This document shows, in pieces, positions 22,025 to 26,009 of a DNA stretch of 26,009 nucleotides. The notes under the pieces were generated by a model. That model worked only from the letters and a program-made list of their open reading frames with translations, was not told the origin of the DNA and did no database searches. A program made the translations under genes and the position numbers. Position 1 is the stretch's first letter. Each line of letters starts with the position of its first letter. Source of the DNA: JANLQX01 sp031423635. Lineage in GTDB: Bacteria > Actinomycetota > Acidimicrobiia > Acidimicrobiales > JANYDT01. Location of the stretch: assembly GCA_031423635.1 (NCBI GenBank), contig JANPFX010000147.1:1-26009 (forward strand), written 5' to 3'.

Positions 22025-22552
22025 TCAGACGCAGTCGCGGCAGAGCTGCTTGGCGTCGTCGGCGATCTGACTCACGTGTTTCACCAGGAAGCACGACTGA
22101 CAGACGAACTCGTCGGGGCGCCGGGGAATGACGACAGAAGCGCCTTCTCCCCGATCGTCGAGATCAGGGGTTTCATCGTCATCGTCGTCGGGTCCGTCGT
22201 CCTCGATGACGAGGCGATCCTTGAGAATGTCGTCGAGACTCGCTTCGACGTCATCGGGATCGGTGAGGTCTTCCTCTTCCTCGTCGTCGGCGGCACCGGG
22301 AGCGTCGGGCATCGCCGGCGCGTCTTCGACCGCCACTTCGACGTCGACATCGAGTTCGAGCTCTTCGCCCACGACCAGGTCGTCGTCGAGATCAGGATCG
22401 ATGTCGTCCTCGAGGTCGCCGCCTTCGAGGAGCTCTTCGTCGAGTTCGAAGTCGGCATCGAGGTCGACATCTTCACCGTCGCCGAAGGGTTCAGCGTCGG
22501 GTTCGATGGGTTCTTCGAGTTCTAGTTCTTCGTCGAGATCGTCGTCACTCAT
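22025..22552 (-). CDS. DUF4193-family zinc-ribbon protein with long acidic N-terminus
   Basis: The 175-residue protein ends with the DUF4193 pattern: a DVEASLDDILKDRL segment (101-114), RPDEFVCQSCFLVKH (145-159) and QLCRDCV (169-175). Cys151, Cys154, Cys171 and Cys174 form a probable zinc ribbon. The usual family member is about 100 residues; here the first 100 are almost all Asp, Glu and Leu, in repeats like LDEELELEE. The family is characteristic of Actinomycetota and its function is unknown. ATG 22552 was chosen over the ORF limit at 22675 because the acidic protein begins with MSDDDL; TACACT lies about 35 bases upstream as a possible -10. The gap to sbcC (22553-22717) holds nothing else I can see. 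Confidence 0.88.
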   Translation of the reverse strand: MSDDDLDEELELEEPIEPDAEPFGDGEDVDLDADFELDEELLEGGDLEDDIDPDLDDDLVVGEELELDVDVEVAVEDAPAMPDAPGAADDEEEEDLTDPDDVEASLDDILKDRLVIEDDGPDDDDDETPDLDDRGEGASVVIPRRPDEFVCQSCFLVKHVSQIADDAKQLCRDCV

Positions 22553-22717
22553 GGAAATCCAGCCGGTTTGGGGAGCGCGGAGTGTAACGCTGCCTTCGGG
22601 CGATATCGCGCCAATCAGCTGAATTGCCGACGTGACGTACGACCACGAGGTCAACGGTGCTGGTCCCGGGCACAAACCGACCTCGGGTCAGGGCGCCGCG
22701 CAGCACCGGACCCTCGC

Positions 22718-25042
22718 TCACCAGCTGCCGCCGACGATGCGGGCCGTCGATCGCCGACGCCCGATCTTGACGATCTCGATCGCCTCGGGCAGCTGCTCTT
22801 TCACTTCGACGGCGTGCGTCACGACGAGAATCTGACGGAACCGGCCTGAGAGTTGCGTGAGGGCCGTCAGCATCCGGTCCTTGCGGTCGCCGTCGAGGCT
22901 CCCCAGCGCTTCGTCGAGCACCAGCAGGCCGACTTGGCCGCCGGCCTGGAACCTGACCTGCTCGCTGATCGCCACGCGAAGCGCCAGGTTGGCGAGGTCG
23001 ACCTCGGAGCCGGAGAAGCGCGACGTCGGGTGCGCCACACCCTGATCGATGATCTGGATCTCATACGTCTCGGGATCCACCTGCAATCCGTCGTAGTCAC
23101 CCCCCGTCAGTGACTGGAACAGCTCTGACGCCTGCGTGCTCAGCCGCGGCCCCACCGTGGCGACGACCGCGGCACGAAAGCCCGTCAGCAGCTCGGCCGT
23201 TCGGCCGAGGAGCACTGCCCGAGTGGAGAGCTCCCCGAGTCGAAGCCGCTGTTCACCGACCTGGTCGAGCCGGGCGACGACCATCGTCTGCTCTCGTAGC
23301 GTCGCGTTCAGGGTCGCTTCCTGTTCACGGGAGAGTCGAAGAGCCTGTTCAGCGACGCGTTCGACATCCTCGACCCGGGCGGCGAGCGCCCGATGTTCGG
23401 CGATGTCGAAGGCGACGGCATCGAGGTCGGATTTGAGTTGCCGCCGCCGTTCGTCGGCGTCGGACAGTCGTGCCTGGGCATCGAGCCGTTCGCTGGTGAG
23501 CCGTTCGAGGCGCTGGCGCCGTCCGACGAGACGATCCCGCTCTTGACGGGCTACGGATGCGTCGCGCACCTTCGCCTGGAGCGCGTCGACCATCGCCCCC
23601 AGGTTGTCGGCAGCCGTGACCGGGCCGCCGTCGGACTTGGCCACCGCGACGGACGCCTGCGCCACGAGGTCGTCGGCCGCGCTGATCGCCGCCCGTTGCG
23701 AGCGGCTCTTCTCCCAAGCCGCCTCGACGGCGGCGAATGCCCGACGTGCGCTGACGACGGCCGCTTCTGCCCGCGTGAACGCCCTCTCCACATCGACGCG
23801 GTTCGCCTTCGCCGACGACTCCCGACGACGGGCGGCGTCGGCCTCGGCCTCGAAATGGGCGATCACCGCCTGGGATCCGCCGGACAACTCCTGGCCGCAG
23901 GTGGGGCAGGCGACCTGGTTCTTCAACGACGCGGAGGCGGCCGCACGCGCCAACGCTGAGGTGAGCTCACGATTCGCCGCATCGTGTGCAGCTCTGGCCC
24001 CGGCCGCTTCGACGCCGCGGGCGGCGGCGTGGCTTTCGGCGGCGCGGAGCAACGACGGGTCGGGCGCGATAGCGACCTGGACGGACCCCTGGGTCGCCTC
24101 CAAGGCATCTCGCCTTCGACGAGCAGCCGCCAACTCGCTGAGCGCACGGATGCGCCCCTCTGCGGCCATCGAATCGAAACCGGCGAGTTTCTCCTCGAGG
24201 GCGGGCAGCGCCTGTGTGGCGGCGACGATCTCGGCCTGCTCCGCGTCGAGTTCCGCGATCCGCGACAACGCCGCATCTCGCTCCCGTCGTGCCGCGAGGC
24301 CGCTGTTGCGAATGACCTCGTCTCGTCGGCGGGCGTCGTCCGAGGCCCGCATCGCGTCCGCCAGCGCTCGGCGTTCCACGTTCGCCGCATCGAGCGCGGC
24401 TGCGGCAGCGGCCCCCTCGGCAGTCTGGGCCACGGCGAGAACGTCGATTTCCAATCGGCGGGCTTCCAACTCGTCGGTGTCGGGAAGGCTGCCGACGAGG
24501 CGCCGGTAGTCGTTCTCCGCGGTGCGTGCGTCGGCGCGCGCTTCGTCGCGGGCCTTCTCGATCGGCGTGATGCCCAGCAGCGACAGGACGAGCCGGCGAC
24601 GTTGGTCGGCGGTGTGATCACTGAACGCCGCCAGTTGCTTCTGTTCGGCGAAGACCGACGACCGGAACGCGTTCTCGTCCATGCCGAGCAGCGCCCGTAC
24701 GTAGCGGCCCACTTCGGTCGGACCGTCGGCCACGACCTGGCCCGCCGTGGTGACCCGGGCTTTCACCGTGTGGTTCATCCCGCTGATGCTTCGGCGGATG
24801 ACGTAGTGGTGTTCGTCATGATCGAGACCGAGCTCGACCACGCACTCGCCGGTGGTCCCCGAGGTGGCGATTCCCTGCTTCGGGGTGCGGGCCCGGCCGT
24901 AGAGCGCCCACGTGATCGCTTCGAGCAGGCTCGACTTTCCCGCCCCGTTCGGACCGTAGATGCCAACAAGCCCGGGCGGAATCTCGAGATCGAGGCTCTC
25001 GAAGACCCGGAAGTTGCGCAGCGAGATCGAACGGACCTCCAT
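22718..25042 (-). CDS. sbcC: SbcC (Rad50-like) nuclease ATPase subunit
   Basis: The 774-residue protein is an SMC-like ATPase. N-terminal Walker A GPNGAGKSS is at 30-38 and the Q-loop region FAEQKQL at 131-137. Two long coiled-coil arms rich in Ala, Arg and Glu flank the zinc hook CPTCG (Cys379, Cys382), close to the centre. The C-terminal half-ATPase has the signature FSGSEVDLANLALR, Walker B LLVLDEALGSLD and VTHAVEV. With SbcD it forms the SbcCD complex that cuts hairpins and processes double-strand ends. It is shorter than the E. coli protein (about 1050) but fits actinobacterial types. ATG 25042 lies 22 bases after the sbcD stop. The upstream frame to 25288 is a shadow of sbcD. Confidence 0.95.
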   Translation of the reverse strand: MEVRSISLRNFRVFESLDLEIPPGLVGIYGPNGAGKSSLLEAITWALYGRARTPKQGIATSGTTGECVVELGLDHDEHHYVIRRSISGMNHTVKARVTTAGQVVADGPTEVGRYVRALLGMDENAFRSSVFAEQKQLAAFSDHTADQRRRLVLSLLGITPIEKARDEARADARTAENDYRRLVGSLPDTDELEARRLEIDVLAVAQTAEGAAAAAALDAANVERRALADAMRASDDARRRDEVIRNSGLAARRERDAALSRIAELDAEQAEIVAATQALPALEEKLAGFDSMAAEGRIRALSELAAARRRRDALEATQGSVQVAIAPDPSLLRAAESHAAARGVEAAGARAAHDAANRELTSALARAAASASLKNQVACPTCGQELSGGSQAVIAHFEAEADAARRRESSAKANRVDVERAFTRAEAAVVSARRAFAAVEAAWEKSRSQRAAISAADDLVAQASVAVAKSDGGPVTAADNLGAMVDALQAKVRDASVARQERDRLVGRRQRLERLTSERLDAQARLSDADERRRQLKSDLDAVAFDIAEHRALAARVEDVERVAEQALRLSREQEATLNATLREQTMVVARLDQVGEQRLRLGELSTRAVLLGRTAELLTGFRAAVVATVGPRLSTQASELFQSLTGGDYDGLQVDPETYEIQIIDQGVAHPTSRFSGSEVDLANLALRVAISEQVRFQAGGQVGLLVLDEALGSLDGDRKDRMLTALTQLSGRFRQILVVTHAVEVKEQLPEAIEIVKIGRRRSTARIVGGSW

Positions 25043-25064
25043 TACGCCCGGCCTTTCGAACCGG

Positions 25065-26009
25065 TCATTCCGAACCCTGGTCCAGGGATCGATCGATCGC
25101 CTTCTCGAGGTAGTCGCTGCCCGTGCGGAGGACAGCTTCCGGATCGATGTCGTCGAGGACCTGGCCGGCGACGAAGGACTGCCACCGGGCCGACAGCGTC
25201 GCGAGATCGGGCAGGTCCTCGACGGGCGCCACCACCGTGCCGAACCTGGGCGTGACGTTGATGTGCAGCAGATGGGCCGCAGCGTCACGAATCGCGTGGA
25301 GGTCGACGAGCCGGTAGACGTCGGGGTCCACGCCGTCGACCTCGATCCGAGCGACGGAACCGGCAGGTGCGTCGGCGAATGCCTCGGCCAGCGCGCTCTG
25401 CAGCTCGACCGGGCCGATCCCGAAGGCCGGAATCACCGGTGCGGTGTAGAGGATGCGCTGTCCACCGAGGCCGTGATGGGTCGCCTTGCCGGACTCGGTC
25501 TCGACCGAGAGAAAGCCCTTCGGGCGACCGGGATCATCGGCGAACCCGAACGTGTCGGTCGACCCGGCGTACCAGATCCCCGGTCGGACGGTGGTGTGGA
25601 TGTGGTAGTGACCGAGCAGGACGAGATCGGACTGCAACTCCGCGTCGTCGACCTCGATCTCGTTCACATCGGCGTACTTGCGCTCGACCGAATGGACAAG
25701 TGGATGCGTCAGCAGAACGTTGACCCGGTCCGCCGACCGGGAGCGTCCGGCCTCGCGCAGGGCCTCAACCGCGGACTCGGCGGTCCGAGCCTGCGGCACG
25801 GCGTGGATGCGCACGCCGGGCAGATCGATCGCCTCGTAGCGCATCTGATAGGCGAATCGGAACTCCGGGAACGCGTCGGCCAACACGGCGTAGGGGTTCC
25901 CGGCACCGGGTAGACGGGGCGTGTCGTGATTGCCGCTGATGGCCACCAGCGGCACCCCGTGCGCCCGAATGCGCGACAGGGCAGCCATGGCGACGCGGAA
26001 GCTCCGATA
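25065..26009 (-). CDS. sbcD: SbcD (Mre11-like) exonuclease subunit, N-terminus beyond the window
   Basis: The frame is open to the right edge, so the gene is cut; about 314 residues are visible and the first metallophosphatase motifs (DxH and the GD segment) are off the window. Seen here are ISGNHDTPRL (the GNHD motif), LLTHPLV, and GHYHIHT (the GHxH motif), all metal-binding motifs of the calcineurin-like phosphoesterase fold. An internal ATG at 25988 lies too far inside the domain to be the true start. The C-terminal part holds the capping and SbcC-binding regions. It is followed 22 bases later by sbcC, so the pair is an operon for DNA-end processing. Confidence 0.93.
   Translation of the reverse strand, partial: YRSFRVAMAALSRIRAHGVPLVAISGNHDTPRLPGAGNPYAVLADAFPEFRFAYQMRYEAIDLPGVRIHAVPQARTAESAVEALREAGRSRSADRVNVLLTHPLVHSVERKYADVNEIEVDDAELQSDLVLLGHYHIHTTVRPGIWYAGSTDTFGFADDPGRPKGFLSVETESGKATHHGLGGQRILYTAPVIPAFGIGPVELQSALAEAFADAPAGSVARIEVDGVDPDVYRLVDLHAIRDAAAHLLHINVTPRFGTVVAPVEDLPDLATLSARWQSFVAGQVLDDIDPEAVLRTGSDYLEKAIDRSLDQGSE

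Noticed and set aside
22019..22525. Plus-strand frame coding a Val/Glu/Phe-rich protein
   Set aside because: It is the antisense of the acidic repeats in the DUF4193 gene; the regular composition comes from the GAC/GAG codons of the other strand.
22553..22717. Gap between sbcC and DUF4193 examined for a tRNA or small RNA
   Set aside because: No cloverleaf, CCA end or strong stem could be found by eye.
23984..25255. Plus-strand open frame of 423 codons
   Set aside because: Antisense to sbcC and the end of sbcD; no motif in the translation.

Overview
The window looks like a chromosomal segment from a high-GC Gram-positive bacterium of the Actinomycetota, and an Acidimicrobiia/Ilumatobacter-like origin is my best guess. 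The reasons are high GC with strong GC3, a DUF4193 zinc-ribbon gene, a secretin-free Tad pilus locus, frequent GTG/TTG starts, and several genes with a TANNNT box six bases before the start codon, the layout of leaderless actinobacterial transcripts. No rRNA, tRNA, CRISPR array, transposase or prophage gene was seen. The organism assignment is inference.

Region 1 (1-9076, minus strand) is a Tad/Flp pilus locus. Read in the direction of transcription it holds two tandem Flp pilins (neither longer than about 60 residues), a 340-base spacer with a tandem repeat and a strong hairpin, then TadE, a Cys-rich TadG-like protein, CpaB, CpaE/TadZ, the CpaF ATPase, a TadB-type platform protein fused to an N-terminal von Willebrand A domain, TadC, and a DnaB/RecA-fold ATPase cut by the left edge. 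Most junctions are 4-base ATGA overlaps or very short gaps, so cpaB to tadB is probably translationally coupled. No prepilin peptidase or secretin lies in the window. A divergent eight-TM histidine kinase and a LuxR-type response regulator (9345-11617) lie directly upstream and are candidate regulators.

Region 2 (11806-16752) is metabolic: a cytochrome P450 N-terminal remnant, a divergently transcribed TER/DECR-like SDR, then an intact P450, a zinc alcohol dehydrogenase and argJ, the last three all on the minus strand. The P450 and dehydrogenase may act in the same oxidative pathway; argJ is a solitary arginine-biosynthesis gene here.

Region 3 (16919-20398, plus strand) has a large low-complexity Arg/Pro-rich protein of unknown function, an enoyl-CoA hydratase with both catalytic glutamates, an unusual nested inverted-repeat cluster built on TGGGTCRRCY, and an EamA-type transporter.

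Region 4 (20441-26009, minus strand) reads sbcD (partial), sbcC, a highly acidic DUF4193 protein, a basic Ala-rich protein of unknown function, a GNAT acetyltransferase and a NUDIX hydrolase, with the last four tightly packed. sbcCD encodes the Mre11/Rad50-like nuclease that processes DNA ends and hairpins.

The most unusual points are the VWA-TadB fusion alongside a TadG lacking a visible VWA domain, the DnaB-like ATPase at the end of the Tad operon, and the five-copy TGGGTCRRCY array.
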